Under the pieces are notes generated by a model, which did not search any database, was not told the DNA's origin, and was given only the letters and a program-made list of their open reading frames with translations. From positions 1 through 44,161 of the forward strand of contig NZ_LWBL02000052.1 of assembly GCF_001644195.2 (NCBI RefSeq): DNA of 44,161 nt, read 5' to 3'. Shown one piece after another: positions 1 through 8,435 of this stretch; position 1 is the stretch's first letter, and every line of letters begins with the position of its first letter. The translations under genes were made by a program, and so were the position numbers. This DNA comes from Bacillus marinisedimentorum (GTDB taxonomy: Bacteria > Bacillota > Bacilli > Bacillales > Bacillaceae_O).

Positions 1-8
1 CTCTCGAG

Positions 9-181
9 TTTCACGCCAAACCCGGGACTTTTCACGCCGATTCATACGGCATTCGCGCCGCAGCAGCAAAATTTCACGCCATACGGTTCGTTTCACGCCG
101 TTCGGGCGGGATTTCGCGCCATACGGTTCGTTTCACGCCGTTCGGGCGGGATTTCGCGCCATATGGTCATGTTTTCACGCC
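9..181. repeat. TTCACGCC 21-bp-phased repeat array A
   Basis: Nine copies of TTCACGCC or TTCGCGCC begin at 10, 31, 52, 73, 92, 113, 132, 153 and 174, so the step is 21 bp with two steps of 19. Positions 81-120 are repeated exactly at 121-160 (a 40-bp duplication). Weaker units (ttcacccc, ttctcaccg, ttccacgcc) continue to about 258. The array lies beyond the 3' end of the trp operon. On the minus strand the core reads GGCGTGAA. Confidence 0.9.
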
Positions 182-258
182 CTTCTGGATTACACGGCAC
201 GGCGAGTTTTCACCCCATCCGGGTTCTCACCGCATCCCAGTGAACGGGTTCCACGCCT

Positions 259-451
259 CTCGAACCTTCAAAAACTCCATCAGTGGCCGGGTTTCCAATC
301 AAACCGCTATTCATCCCACAACCCCATCTGCTGAACCAGCTAATCATACCAAAGCATACTCATAGAGCCTTCACCAGTTTCACCCGCCCTGCTCATTTTC
401 CAGACTGAACATGACTTTTCCTCAGTCTCATTTCTTCAGCTTTCCGCCAGC
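259..451. other. Non-coding stretch downstream of trpG
   Basis: No gene or convincing intrinsic terminator is visible. A 7-bp inverted repeat (402-408 with 422-428) is present but lacks a T run in the direction of the trp operon. Confidence 0.5.
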
Positions 452-1039
452 TCATCCCGCCGGTTCTACAACACCGGCCAAACTGCCGAATGAAAGCTGC
501 TGCCGGCCGTGTTCTGTCATAATCGATTCGGGATGGAACTGCACGCCTTCCACCATGTCGGCAGCATGACGGAGTCCCATGATTTCACCGTCCGCTGTCC
601 ATGCCGACACTTCAAGTGACGGCGGCAAATTGCCTTTGTTCACGATAAGAGAATGATACCTGGCCGCCCGGAAAGGATTCGGAAGCCCTTTGAAAATCGT
701 CCTGTCATCATGATAAATGAGGGACGTCTTTCCATGCATGAGTTGTTTTGCGCGGATCACTTCCCCTCCATAGGCTTCAGCGATTGCCTGGTGGCCGAGG
801 CACACACCATAAATCGGCACTGTACCTCTTAACGTTCGAATTGCCTCAAGAAGAATTCCTGATTCCTCCGGGCGGCCCGGGCCCGGTGACAGCAAGAGGA
901 GGTCGGGATTTAACCGCTTGATTTCTTCTGCAGTTATCCTGTCGTTTCTCCTCACTGTCACATCATGGCCTGCTTCACCGATGTATTGCACGAGATTGTA
1001 TGTGAAGGAATCGTAGTTATCCAATACGAATATGTTCAC
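452..1039 (-). CDS. trpG: Glutamine amidotransferase subunit of anthranilate / aminodeoxychorismate synthase
   Basis: Supplies ammonia from glutamine to TrpE (anthranilate) and, if dual-function as in B. subtilis PabA, to PabB for folate synthesis. The class-I amidotransferase triad is visible: Cys80 in GVCLGHQ, and His169 and Glu171 in FHPES; the oxyanion segment SPGPG is near residue 51. The start is taken as GTG at 1039, after a GGAAGGGGAGAG ribosome binding site, giving 195 aa, the usual length. It is the last gene of the trp operon, 63 nt after trpA, whereas in B. subtilis this gene sits in the folate operon. Its ribosome binding site lies inside a run of GAG/AAG triplets, so TRAP control of translation is expected. 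Whether a second pabA copy exists elsewhere cannot be told. Confidence 0.93.
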   Translation of the reverse strand: MNIFVLDNYDSFTYNLVQYIGEAGHDVTVRRNDRITAEEIKRLNPDLLLLSPGPGRPEESGILLEAIRTLRGTVPIYGVCLGHQAIAEAYGGEVIRAKQLMHGKTSLIYHDDRTIFKGLPNPFRAARYHSLIVNKGNLPPSLEVSAWTADGEIMGLRHAADMVEGVQFHPESIMTEHGRQQLSFGSLAGVVEPAG

Positions 1040-1085
1040 TTTGCTTCTCTCCCCTTCCTCGTCTCTTCTCATCTCATGTCATCTC
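1039..1085 (-). promoter_or_regulatory. TRAP-binding triplet run over the trpG ribosome binding site
   Basis: Read on the minus strand, nine triplets run 5' to 3': GAG (1083-1085), GAG (1073-1075), GAG (1068-1070), GAG (1063-1065), GAG (1058-1060), AAG (1054-1056), GAG (1049-1051), AAG (1044-1046) and AAG (1039-1041). The spacers are mostly 2 nt, with one of 7 and one of 1. The run covers the ribosome binding site and touches the GTG start. In B. subtilis, trpG is repressed by TRAP (MtrB) binding nine such triplets over its start region; the arrangement here matches. Confidence 0.75.
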
Positions 1086-1102
1086 AGCAAAAAACAATTG
1101 TT

Positions 1103-1912
1103 TCATTTTCGTCCGAGTAATTGTTTGATATCTTCTCTGAATGATGCCAGCGCCTCTTCTTTTAATTCCGGATTTTGCAAAGCAGCTGACCGTTCTTTAA
1201 TCATTTTCACAATCTTGCTTCCGATAATGACTCCATCACAGTGGCGATTCAGCATTTTTACCTGGTCAGGGCTTGATACACCAAACCCGACTGCGACCGG
1301 GACACGGCTATGTTTTTTTGCAATTTCGAGAAAAGCGCCGACATCTTCATTCAATCCCGACCGTTCCCCTGTTACACCGAGTGAAGAAACACAGTACAGA
1401 AACCCTTCCGCCTGTGATGCTATTTTTTGAATCCGATCGTTGGAGTTCGGTGCAACGAGCGAAATGTACTCTAGTCCCGCTTCCTTTGCAAGCTTCCTTA
1501 ACGTCCCGCTTTCTTCGAAAGGGAGATCAGGCACAAGCAGGCCGTTTGCACCCTTTTCTTTCAACAGCTGAATGAACCGCTCTTCTCCCAGCTGTAGAAC
1601 CGGATTGTAATATGTGAAAATGACAACCGGAATGGAAAGACCCTTTTGCCTCATTAGCGGGACAAGATCAATTGCTTTGCGCAGGGTCATGCCCCCTGCC
1701 AGAGCCCGGTTGGCGGCTTCCTGAATGACAGGACCGTCGGCAAGGGGATCTGAATAAGGAATGCCCAATTCAAGAAGATCTGCCCCTGCCTCCTCGAGCG
1801 AGTGTGCTATCTCAATGGTCGTGTCCGCCGCCGGGTCACCTGCCATGATAAACGGGATGAACAAATCCGATTTTTTCATCTGCTTTCTGTTCGTTTCAAC
1901 GGCTGGCTGCAC
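1103..1912 (-). CDS. trpA: Tryptophan synthase alpha subunit
   Basis: Cleaves indole-3-glycerol phosphate to indole and glyceraldehyde 3-phosphate, passing indole to TrpB. TIM barrel; the catalytic acids are Glu48 in [11 protein letters not shown] and Asp59 in LADGP, and the phosphate-binding segment near the C-terminus contains GFGVSSP. The start is taken as GTG at 1912 (269 aa), 7 nt after GGAGGG; an in-frame ATG at 1933 would add seven residues but has no good ribosome binding site. It overlaps the end of trpB by 17 nt, which points to translational coupling. The family assignment is secure; the start is less so. Confidence 0.95.
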   Translation of the reverse strand: MQPAVETNRKQMKKSDLFIPFIMAGDPAADTTIEIAHSLEEAGADLLELGIPYSDPLADGPVIQEAANRALAGGMTLRKAIDLVPLMRQKGLSIPVVIFTYYNPVLQLGEERFIQLLKEKGANGLLVPDLPFEESGTLRKLAKEAGLEYISLVAPNSNDRIQKIASQAEGFLYCVSSLGVTGERSGLNEDVGAFLEIAKKHSRVPVAVGFGVSSPDQVKMLNRHCDGVIIGSKIVKMIKERSAALQNPELKEEALASFREDIKQLLGRK

Positions 1913-3110
1913 GTGCTGTCCCTCCTTCTTCAAATGTTCGGAATAGAGTATTCATGTCTTTGTCTCCCCTGCCGGAGATGTTGATGACGATCGAACTGCC
2001 AGAGGACATTTCTGACGCTTCCTTAAAAGCAGCCGCACAGGCGTGTGCACTTTCAAGAGCTGGAATGATACCTTCTTCCTGTGCCAGCAGAGATAAGGCA
2101 TCAAGCGCTTCCTGATCTGTCGCCTGTTCATATCTGGCCCGTCCGCTTTCATGCAGATGGGCATGCTCGGGTCCAATACCCGGATAGTCAAGGCCTGCAG
2201 AAATTGAATACGGTTCGGTGATCAGCCCGTTTTCATCCTGGAGAAGATAAGTAAGCGAGCCGTGAATGACACCTTGATTCCCACGGGCAAGCGTAGCGGC
2301 ATGCTCGCCAGTATCAATCCCGCGTCCTGCTGCTTCGACACCGATCAGTTCCACTCCGTCTTTCAGGAAGGGATAAAAAATGCCGATTGCATTACTGCCG
2401 CCTCCTACACATGCATAAATGCGATCCGGAAGTTTTCCTTCAGCTGCAAGAAACTGGCGCTTCGTCTCATCCCCGATCACCCGCTGAAAATCACGGACCA
2501 TTTTCGGATAAGGATGAGGGCCGACAACTGAACCGATCAAATAAAAGTGGTCGTCGCAATGTGCGGCCCAGTAGCGGATTGCTTCGTTTGTTGCGTCCTT
2601 TAGCGTCCTGTTCCCGCTTGAAACCGGCACGACTTCCGCTCCAAGCAATTGGATCCGAAAAACATTCAGCTGCTGGCGGGCAATATCTTCTTCACCCATG
2701 AACACCTTGCACTCGAGCCCGAACTTTGCCGCAACGGTTGCCGCTGCAACACCGTGCTGGCCTGCTCCCGTTTCAGCAATGATTTTTGTCTTGCCCATCC
2801 GGCGGGCAAGCAGCGCCTGGCCGATGGCATTATTCAATTTATGGGCACCTGTATGATTCAGGTCTTCGCGTTTTAAATATATTTTTGCGCCGCCCAGCTT
2901 ATCCGTCAGCTTATCCGCGTATGTAAGCGGCGTTTCCCTTCCGGCATAATGCTGCAGTACATGGCGGTAGTCGGCCAGAAATCGTTCATCCTTCATAGCT
3001 ATATTCAATTCTTCCTCAAGCTCTTTTATCGGGCCCATTAACGTTTCCGGCACAAACTTGCCGCCGAATGAGCCGAATCTGCCCTGCAAATCAGGATAAC
3101 TTATACTCAT
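1896..3110 (-). CDS. trpB: Tryptophan synthase beta subunit
   Basis: PLP enzyme joining indole and serine to give tryptophan, working as an alpha2-beta2 complex with TrpA. The PLP lysine is Lys91 in [10 protein letters not shown]; the phosphate-binding loop GGGSNAIG is near residue 240. At 404 aa it has the normal length for the main TrpB1 type. ATG start at 3110 after GGAAGGTGG. It overlaps trpF upstream by 20 nt and trpA downstream by 17 nt. No unusual residues were seen. Confidence 0.97.
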   Translation of the reverse strand: MSISYPDLQGRFGSFGGKFVPETLMGPIKELEEELNIAMKDERFLADYRHVLQHYAGRETPLTYADKLTDKLGGAKIYLKREDLNHTGAHKLNNAIGQALLARRMGKTKIIAETGAGQHGVAAATVAAKFGLECKVFMGEEDIARQQLNVFRIQLLGAEVVPVSSGNRTLKDATNEAIRYWAAHCDDHFYLIGSVVGPHPYPKMVRDFQRVIGDETKRQFLAAEGKLPDRIYACVGGGSNAIGIFYPFLKDGVELIGVEAAGRGIDTGEHAATLARGNQGVIHGSLTYLLQDENGLITEPYSISAGLDYPGIGPEHAHLHESGRARYEQATDQEALDALSLLAQEEGIIPALESAHACAAAFKEASEMSSGSSIVINISGRGDKDMNTLFRTFEEGGTARAASR

Positions 3111-3750
3111 AGTGTTCCACCTTCCCCATCAGCTCTCCGATTTTCAAAACGTCTTTCTGTTCATCTGTTTCAATTCCGCTTGATACATCAATTCCGTCCG
3201 GTTCAAAAGCAAGCAGCTTTTCCACATTATCAGGGCGTATCCCTCCGGCAATAAAACATGGAACCTTTTGCTTCCTTGCCTCCATTAACAGGTCCGGTAC
3301 GCCATCCCAGTTGAAAGATGTTCCGGTGCCGCCCCTTGCCCCCCGGACAAATGCATCAATGACAAAGCCATCAGCAGCACCTTCATAACCCTTCATTTCA
3401 TCGAGTATGGCTTCATGATGGCGAAGTGCTTTCCAGACTTGGAGGCCTGTCTCGCTTTTCATACGGAAAACGCGCTCCGCAGATTCGTCGCCATGCAGCT
3501 GGACAACATCAAGCGGGATCTCTGCAGCCGTCCTGATAACTTCCTTGTCACTTGCATTCACGAAGACACCGGCTGCTTTCGGCAGCTCTTCCTTACTGAA
3601 CTGACCAAGCCATCGCCTGGCATCCTCGGACTTGACGCGGCGCTTACTCTCCGCAAAAATGAATCCAATGTAATCAGGATTGAAAGGTACAGCAGTTTCT
3701 AAATCGGACAGTGATCTGATTCCGCAAAGCTTAACGAGCGGCCGGTTCAA
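3091..3750 (-). CDS. trpF: Phosphoribosylanthranilate isomerase
   Basis: Amadori rearrangement of phosphoribosylanthranilate to CdRP in tryptophan synthesis. The N-terminal VKLCGI motif carries the general-base Cys; the catalytic Asp is probably in FVIDAF, and phosphate is bound near the C-terminal FIAGGI and GIDVSSG. The start is taken as TTG at 3750 (219 aa), 6 nt after GGGGGTG, because the family normally begins a few residues before the VK(L/I)CG motif. An upstream ATG at 3786 would add 12 residues inside trpC. It overlaps trpC by 20 nt. Confidence 0.93.
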   Translation of the reverse strand: MNRPLVKLCGIRSLSDLETAVPFNPDYIGFIFAESKRRVKSEDARRWLGQFSKEELPKAAGVFVNASDKEVIRTAAEIPLDVVQLHGDESAERVFRMKSETGLQVWKALRHHEAILDEMKGYEGAADGFVIDAFVRGARGGTGTSFNWDGVPDLLMEARKQKVPCFIAGGIRPDNVEKLLAFEPDGIDVSSGIETDEQKDVLKIGELMGKVEHYEYKLS

Positions 3751-4507
3751 CACGCACACCCCCAAGCAGAACCGCGGCTGCTTCACCCGGATCCGGTTTT
3801 CTCATCAGCGACTCACCGATCAGCGCCGCTTCCGCCCCTGCCCGATGAACACGTTCAAGGTCAGCCGAAGAAAATATGCCGCTTTCGCTTACAAGCATAG
3901 AACCTTCCGGAACCATCTCTGCAACCTTTTCCGTCTGCGATAAATCAGTATGGAAGGTCTTTAAATTACGATTGTTTATTCCGATGAGCGGCGGCTGAAA
4001 TACCGACAGAATCATTTCCAGTGTTTCCGCACTATGCACTTCGACAAGTGCTTCCATCCCTTTTTCTTCCGCTTGCTTGAAAAGTTCAAAAAGGACGGCC
4101 GGTTCAAGCGCTTCACCGATAAGCAAGATGGCGTCGGCGCCAATCCGTGCACTTTCTTCAACTTGTTCTGGTGAAATGATGAAATCTTTTCTCAGCACCG
4201 GGATACTCACCTTTTGTTTAATTTCAGTAAGATACGAACGGTCCCCCTGGAAAAAGTGGCGATCCGTCAAAACGGAAACAGCTCTTGCACCTCCTTCCTC
4301 ATATCTCCCGGCAATCCAGGCCGGATCGAAATCAGGCCGGATGACGCCTTTTGATGGAGATGCCTTTTTCACTTCGGCTATGATTGAAACGGGATTAGCT
4401 GACGATTTAATGGAATGGATAAGTGATGCCCGTTCAACATCCCGTTGTTCAGGCAGGACAAAATTCTGCAGCTCCTCCCTTTTTTTCGCTACTATTTTTT
4501 CAAGCAT
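3731..4507 (-). CDS. trpC: Indole-3-glycerol phosphate synthase
   Basis: Closes the indole ring by converting CdRP to indole-3-glycerol phosphate with loss of CO2. TIM-barrel signatures include IIAEVKKASPSKG near residue 55 (catalytic Lys and substrate-binding Ser), VLRKDFI (catalytic Lys), INNRNL and LVSESGI. 258 aa, monofunctional, separate from trpF. ATG at 4507 overlaps the last 8 nt of trpD, so translational coupling is likely. The longer in-frame extension upstream lies inside trpD and is not needed. Confidence 0.95.
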   Translation of the reverse strand: MLEKIVAKKREELQNFVLPEQRDVERASLIHSIKSSANPVSIIAEVKKASPSKGVIRPDFDPAWIAGRYEEGGARAVSVLTDRHFFQGDRSYLTEIKQKVSIPVLRKDFIISPEQVEESARIGADAILLIGEALEPAVLFELFKQAEEKGMEALVEVHSAETLEMILSVFQPPLIGINNRNLKTFHTDLSQTEKVAEMVPEGSMLVSESGIFSSADLERVHRAGAEAALIGESLMRKPDPGEAAAVLLGGVRVEPAAR

Positions 4508-5519
4508 GGTTGACTTCCCTCCCGGCGATGGACAGGTAATATTCGTTGACTTTCCCGCTCTGGATGGCATCACGGACCATATGGACGCCTTCTGCGATAC
4601 AGGCTGCTTTTCCGGAAATGTACAAACCTGCTCCGGCATTCAGGCATACAATGTTTTCTGGAGACCCGGGGGCATTTCCAGCAAAAATCCCCCTGATGAG
4701 CTGTGCACTTTCCGCGGGATTTTCAACCTGGATTTCAGACAAGCTGCCCCGTTCCACTCCAGCATCTTCAGGATGGAAAACGTATCTTTCAATCCTGCCT
4801 TCATTCAATTCCACGATATCTGTCGGACCGGAGATGGATATTTCATCAAGCCCGTCGTGCCCGGTGACAAACATCGCCCGCTCTGTGCCGAGCCTATCGA
4901 GCGCTCTGGCGAGTTTTTCCGCAAGGTTTGTGTCATATATTCCGATGATCTGCCTTTTAGCTCCCGCCGGATTGCAAAGCGGGCCGAGCACATTGAAGAC
5001 TGTCCTGAAACCGATTTCTTTCCGGGCTGCGGCCGCATGTTTCATCGCTGGATGATAATGAGGCGCAAACAGGAAGGCCATCCCTTTTTCCAGCAGGGAC
5101 TGCTTTCCGTTTACCGGTCCGTTATCAACCGTTATTCCAAGCTTTTCAAGTACGTCTGCACTCCCGCTTTTAGAGGAAACACTGCGGTTCCCATGCTTTG
5201 CGACTTTGACACCGAGTGCGGCGAGCGCAATCGCTGAGGCAGTTGAGATATTAAACGTAGACTGTCCGTCACCGCCCGTGCCGCACGTATCCAGTACATC
5301 CAGCTCCTTTGAATCGAGGATTGCCATCCGTCCCCGCATCGCTTTTGCAAACCCTGTGATTTCTTCAGCTGTTTCGCCGCGGAACCGAAGTACAGTCAAA
5401 ATGCTGGCCAGCTGGGTCGGCAGTACATTTCCGCCCATCACTTCATCCATGACAGCAAATGCCTGCTGTTCTGTTAAATGTTCTCCTGCCAATAACCTGT
5501 CAAGCACGTTTCTCAGCAA
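4500..5519 (-). CDS. trpD: Anthranilate phosphoribosyltransferase
   Basis: Transfers phosphoribose from PRPP to anthranilate. The PRPP-binding signature DTCGTGGDG and the KHGNRSVSSKSGSADVLE segment are present, as is a catalytic-domain DEIS motif near residue 220. 339 aa, the usual length for the stand-alone enzyme (no fused amidotransferase). ATG at 5519 overlaps the end of trpE by 20 nt; its 3' end overlaps trpC by 8 nt. Second gene of the operon and under TRAP control through the trpE leader. Confidence 0.95.
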   Translation of the reverse strand: MLRNVLDRLLAGEHLTEQQAFAVMDEVMGGNVLPTQLASILTVLRFRGETAEEITGFAKAMRGRMAILDSKELDVLDTCGTGGDGQSTFNISTASAIALAALGVKVAKHGNRSVSSKSGSADVLEKLGITVDNGPVNGKQSLLEKGMAFLFAPHYHPAMKHAAAARKEIGFRTVFNVLGPLCNPAGAKRQIIGIYDTNLAEKLARALDRLGTERAMFVTGHDGLDEISISGPTDIVELNEGRIERYVFHPEDAGVERGSLSEIQVENPAESAQLIRGIFAGNAPGSPENIVCLNAGAGLYISGKAACIAEGVHMVRDAIQSGKVNEYYLSIAGREVNHA

Positions 5520-7032
5520 TTAGCTCCTCCCCTTTCTCGTTATTCCCGAACAATTCTTCAGCTATATCGAGCGCCTCCAAAAGCGCACTTGCTTTATGGA
5601 TCGTTTCCATGTATTCTTTCTCCGGATCGGAGTCAGCCACAATGCCGGCACCGGCCTGGACAGAGGCTTCCCCGTCTTTCACCACCATTGTCCGGATTGC
5701 AATGCATGAATCCACATTCCCATCAAATCCTGCATAAATGATGCCGCCGGAATAGATGCCTCGTGCCGTCGGCTCCAATCCGCACAAAATTTCCATCGCC
5801 TTCACTTTCGGAGCGCCGGAAACCGTTCCAGCGGGAAAGGCGGCCGCAAGTGCATCAAGCGGATGAACATCGCTGCGGAGCTCCCCTGTCACCTTGCTGA
5901 CAATATGCATAACATGGGAAAACCGGCCGATCTCAGCCAGTAACGGTACGTTTACCGATCCGTACTTCGCTGTCCTTCCGGCGTCATTCCGGGCAAGATC
6001 AACGAGCATCATATGCTCGGCCAGCTCCTTCTCATCTGCCAGCAGTTCTTTTGCAAGCAAGTCATCACGGTCAGGGTCCCCGGTCCTTCTTCTCGTTCCG
6101 GCGATCGGATTGATTTCAATCATGCCATTTTCGATTCCGACGAGTCGCTCCGGCGAACTTCCGATCACTTCACGTCCCCCGATCCGCAAATAAAACAAAT
6201 ACGGCGAAGGATTCAGCATGCGGAGCACCCGGTAAATATCAAAACCGGCCGCTGTCACCTTTCGTTTAAAACGCTGTGATAACACCGCCTGGAAGATGTC
6301 ACCTTTAATAATATGGTCCTTGATTTTCTTCACGTCTGCCATGAATCCATGTTTTTCATAGTTGCTTTCCACGTGCCCTGCCGTAACGCGGAAATGATCC
6401 TGGAGCAATACTGATTCGTTCATGACAGGCGGATTTCGCAATTTATCGAGGAGTGCCCCGACCTCCTTTTCCGCCTGTTTATATGCGTCTATAAGCTCCT
6501 CTCTTGTTTCGTTTCCGTTTAAGCGGGCAAAATGGACAACCGTCACTTCCCTTGTTTTATGATCAAAGGTGATGAGGTCTGTGCAAAAAATGAACCGGTA
6601 ACGGGGATGAGGGTCTGTGACCGGGAACGGAATCTTTTCGAAATCGGCAACTGCTTCATAAGTCATATAACCAACGCCGCCCCCTGAAAAAGAAGCATTG
6701 ATGCCGGGTGTTTTGACTATAAGCTTGTTCTGTACATAATCAAAAGCATCTTTAAAAGAAGGCATCTGTACGATATGCCCTGTTTCTAACTCTTCAACTT
6801 GAAAAGTTCCAGTGTTCTCGCGGATTTCCATAAAAGGTTTTAAGCCGATAAACGAAAAACGGGACCGCTCATGGCCGTCTTCATTGCTTTCAAGCAAAAA
6901 TGCCGCTTCTTCATCCAGGCTCTGGAAAATACGGACCGGCGTCAGTGTGTCACTGTAAAAACCGGTTGATAAAGGAATGGTGTGATGCGTTTTAGCATCA
7001 CGTAAAAAGGATTGTAAGGAATAGGAATGCAT
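5500..7032 (-). CDS. trpE: Anthranilate synthase component I
   Basis: Converts chorismate to anthranilate using ammonia from TrpG. The N-terminal feedback motif LLES followed by GHERSRFSFIG (residues about 46-64) is the family's tryptophan-binding site, so the enzyme is probably inhibited by tryptophan. The C-terminal chorismate-binding domain shows IAGTRRR, DLARND and PAGTVSGAPKVKA. 510 aa, normal length. ATG at 7032 after GGAGAGGTGA; this ribosome binding site can be hidden in a hairpin (7042-7060). First gene of the operon. Confidence 0.97.
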   Translation of the reverse strand: MHSYSLQSFLRDAKTHHTIPLSTGFYSDTLTPVRIFQSLDEEAAFLLESNEDGHERSRFSFIGLKPFMEIRENTGTFQVEELETGHIVQMPSFKDAFDYVQNKLIVKTPGINASFSGGGVGYMTYEAVADFEKIPFPVTDPHPRYRFIFCTDLITFDHKTREVTVVHFARLNGNETREELIDAYKQAEKEVGALLDKLRNPPVMNESVLLQDHFRVTAGHVESNYEKHGFMADVKKIKDHIIKGDIFQAVLSQRFKRKVTAAGFDIYRVLRMLNPSPYLFYLRIGGREVIGSSPERLVGIENGMIEINPIAGTRRRTGDPDRDDLLAKELLADEKELAEHMMLVDLARNDAGRTAKYGSVNVPLLAEIGRFSHVMHIVSKVTGELRSDVHPLDALAAAFPAGTVSGAPKVKAMEILCGLEPTARGIYSGGIIYAGFDGNVDSCIAIRTMVVKDGEASVQAGAGIVADSDPEKEYMETIHKASALLEALDIAEELFGNNEKGEELIAEKRA

Positions 7033-7041
7033 AGACTCACC

Positions 7042-7074
7042 TCTCCATTGTTGATGGAGAATGAGGGGTTGAGG
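7042..7074 (-). promoter_or_regulatory. trpE translation switch: ribosome-binding-site hairpin versus long-range pairing
   Basis: On the mRNA, TCTCCAT (7060-7054) and ATGGAGA (7048-7042) form a 7-bp hairpin that hides the trpE ribosome binding site. The overlapping segment 7074-7057 reads CCTCAAC and CTCATTCTC and is the antiparallel complement of GAGAATGAG (7187-7179) and GTTGAGG (7172-7166) inside the TRAP site. The two pairings exclude each other. This matches the B. subtilis trpE scheme, where bound TRAP frees the downstream strand to hide the ribosome binding site. Confidence 0.75.
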
Positions 7075-7085
7075 TAAAAAATGGA

Positions 7086-7132
7086 GGATAAAAAAAGATG
7101 AAATATGGGCACACTCCGCCCCTGATCACTTC
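7086..7132 (-). terminator. Possible trp leader attenuator
   Basis: On the mRNA a GGGC/GCCC stem (7121-7118 with 7110-7107) is flanked by AAGTGA and TCATCTT, which can pair outside an internal loop, followed by U7 (7096-7090). The stem is weak; it is proposed because an attenuator is expected at this place between the TRAP site and trpE. Confidence 0.35.
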
Positions 7133-7137
7133 CTGAA

Positions 7138-7209
7138 CTCTGCTCTTTTCCTCTTCTATACTGTCCTCAACTCATCTTCTCATTCTCAGCTCTGCTCTGT
7201 ACTCTGCTC
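7138..7209 (-). promoter_or_regulatory. TRAP-binding site of the trp operon leader
   Basis: Read on the minus strand there are thirteen triplets: GAG at 7207, 7202, 7195, 7190, 7185, 7179, 7171 and 7166, CAG at 7161, TAG at 7156, then GAG at 7151, 7143 and 7138 (left coordinates). Spacers are mostly 2-3 nt, with three of 4-5. Eleven (G/U)AG repeats at this spacing are the known target of the 11-subunit TRAP ring. Confidence 0.9.
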
Positions 7210-7217
7210 TTTCCTGC

Positions 7218-7250
7218 ATGTTTGAATACCGCTTTTGAATATTCAAACAT
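7218..7250 (-). promoter_or_regulatory. 5' stem-loop of the trp leader
   Basis: ATGTTTGAATA and TATTCAAACAT form a perfect 11-bp stem with an 11-nt loop, immediately upstream of the TRAP triplets and just after the predicted transcription start. B. subtilis has a 5' stem-loop in the same place that assists TRAP binding. Confidence 0.75.
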
Positions 7251-7259
7251 CTTGTTGAC

Positions 7260-7288
7260 AGTGTACGCACCTAACTACAAATTGTCAA
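7260..7288 (-). promoter_or_regulatory. trp operon sigma-A promoter
   Basis: On the minus strand: -35 TTGACA (7288-7283), 17-bp spacer, -10 TACACT (7265-7260). The predicted start, near 7253, places the 5' stem-loop at the very beginning of the transcript. Confidence 0.85.
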
Positions 7289-7394
7289 CCGTACTTTTTT
7301 ACTTCTTTGTAATTTAATCCCTTCGATAAAAAACACCCGATACGCAAAAGATATATGCGTGCAACACTATTCACTTGCACGAAGGAGCCTTTTC

Positions 7395-7937
7395 ATGAAT
7401 TTAAAAACATTAAGGAGTGTCGTTATGGGAGTATTGAGCGGAAATCAAACCGATGAGCCACTTCATTATGGAGAAGTCTTTGCGGTGTGGAGCTACTATG
7501 CAGCTTCAAAAGCGGGTGTCGCCACACTTCAAACTTACATGAACCATACAGGGGATGAGGATCTCCGTAACTTGATCGATGAAATGCTTCGCAGTTCGAA
7601 GCCGGAAATCGAACAAGTGGAAACTGTTCTGAAAGAAAACGGCATTGCATTGCCGCCTGTACCGCCTGAACGCCCGGAAGCCAGCCTTGACCAAATCCCG
7701 GCGGGGGCACGAATCAACGACCCGGAAATAAGCGCGGCCCTTTCCAAAAATCTGGCGGAAGGCCTTGTCGCGTGCAGCCAGGCCATGGGGCAGGCAACAC
7801 GTGAGGACATTGCCATGATGTTCGGCCAATTCCATTTGAATAAGGCGCAATTCGGTGCCCGGATGCTCCGCCTCAACAAAGAAAAAGGATGGATTATCCC
7901 TCCTCCACTTCACGTGCGGGTGCCGGAACCAGTCTAA
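7395..7937 (+). CDS. DUF3231 family protein
   Basis: 180 aa, no signal peptide or membrane segment. The sequence is helical and resembles the C-terminal half of DUF3231 proteins of Bacillus (ferritin-like helical bundle, function unknown, sometimes found in spore fractions). Features include an LHYGEVFAVW segment near residue 22 and a C-terminal FGQFHLNKAQFGARMLRLNKEKGW stretch. Only one DUF3231-like unit is present, while many family members have two. ATG at 7395 after AAGGAG; an upstream in-frame ATG at 7359 lacks a ribosome binding site. Transcribed away from the trp operon and alone. Family call by pattern recognition, moderately sure. Confidence 0.75.
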   Translation: MNLKTLRSVVMGVLSGNQTDEPLHYGEVFAVWSYYAASKAGVATLQTYMNHTGDEDLRNLIDEMLRSSKPEIEQVETVLKENGIALPPVPPERPEASLDQIPAGARINDPEISAALSKNLAEGLVACSQAMGQATREDIAMMFGQFHLNKAQFGARMLRLNKEKGWIIPPPLHVRVPEPV

Positions 7938-7970
7938 AAAAAAGAGCAGGCTGTTTGCTGCAGCCTGCTC
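7937..7970 (-). terminator. Terminator of the SAM-riboswitch gene
   Basis: GAGCAGGCTG (7944-7953) and CAGCCTGCTC (7961-7970) form a 10-bp stem; on the minus strand it is followed by eight T, so it ends the minus-strand gene at 7982. It may also stop the convergent DUF3231 gene. Confidence 0.85.
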
Positions 7971-7981
7971 AATACATACCA

Positions 7982-8311
7982 TTATCCTGCGTACATCATT
8001 GTCAAGTAGCGGCCTTTTACCGGGATATACAATCCCCTGTCAAAAAGGCTGTTCCACATTTCGCGGTCAAGCGCGTAAGGGCCTCTTCTCTGGTACCCTT
8101 TTACCGACTCATCCGAGAAGGAAAGGATATGATAACGCCCTTCATAAAGAACTTTGACATAAAAGCGGTTGTAAAACGGATTCAATGTTGCTTCTGCATG
8201 AGCATCAAACTCTTTAAGCTGCCGGTCCATGAAATTCACCACATGTCCGATGAACCTGGCCGGCGTCATACTTTTCGCCATGTGCCCTCGTGCGGTTCCA
8301 TTGATGTTCAT
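7982..8311 (-). CDS. Small protein of unknown function behind a SAM-I riboswitch
   Basis: 109 aa, not recognised. No signal peptide, membrane segment or metal motif; basic and aromatic (about a fifth F/Y/W/H), with a central segment FYNRFYVKVLYEGRYHILSF that reads like a beta hairpin. ATG at 8311 is preferred over TTG at 8314 because GGGGAG lies 7 nt upstream of the ATG. It is the only gene between a SAM-I riboswitch (8391-8534) and a strong terminator (7937-7970), so it should be made when S-adenosylmethionine is low. This suggests a link to methionine, cysteine or methyl-group metabolism, but nothing in the protein itself shows that. Confidence 0.8.
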   Translation of the reverse strand: MNINGTARGHMAKSMTPARFIGHVVNFMDRQLKEFDAHAEATLNPFYNRFYVKVLYEGRYHILSFSDESVKGYQRRGPYALDREMWNSLFDRGLYIPVKGRYLTMMYAG

Positions 8312-8390
8312 CAAGAATCTCCCCTTGAGAATATGGTCAAGGTATCAAGAGAGGTATGATAACGAAACAGGAATCCTGTTTCCGGAGAAA

Positions 8391-8422
8391 ATAAAAACCC
8401 TTTTCGCTTTGGCGCAAAAAGA
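8391..8422 (-). terminator. Terminator of the SAM-I riboswitch
   Basis: On the minus strand a 9-bp stem (8422-8414 with 8407-8399, including G-U pairs), loop GCCAAA, then TTTTTATT. It lies between the aptamer and the coding region, as expected for transcriptional OFF control. Confidence 0.8.
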
Positions 8423-8435
8423 GTTTCCTCCGTTG

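Noticed and set aside
9-258. Array A as a CRISPR
   Set aside because: The constant part is only 8-9 bp and the inserts about 13 bp, partly identical to each other; no cas genes.
402-428. trp operon terminator
   Set aside because: AGACTGA/TCAGTCT can pair, but the following sequence on the minus strand is GGAAAATG, not a T run.
4077-5237. 386-aa plus-strand open frame opposite trpC/trpD
   Set aside because: Shadow of the trp genes on the other strand; no ribosome binding site and no sensible domain.
7255-7283. Plus-strand promoter from TTGACA at 7255
   Set aside because: No -10 at 16-18 bp; the TTGACA is the mirror of the inverted sequence around the trp promoter.
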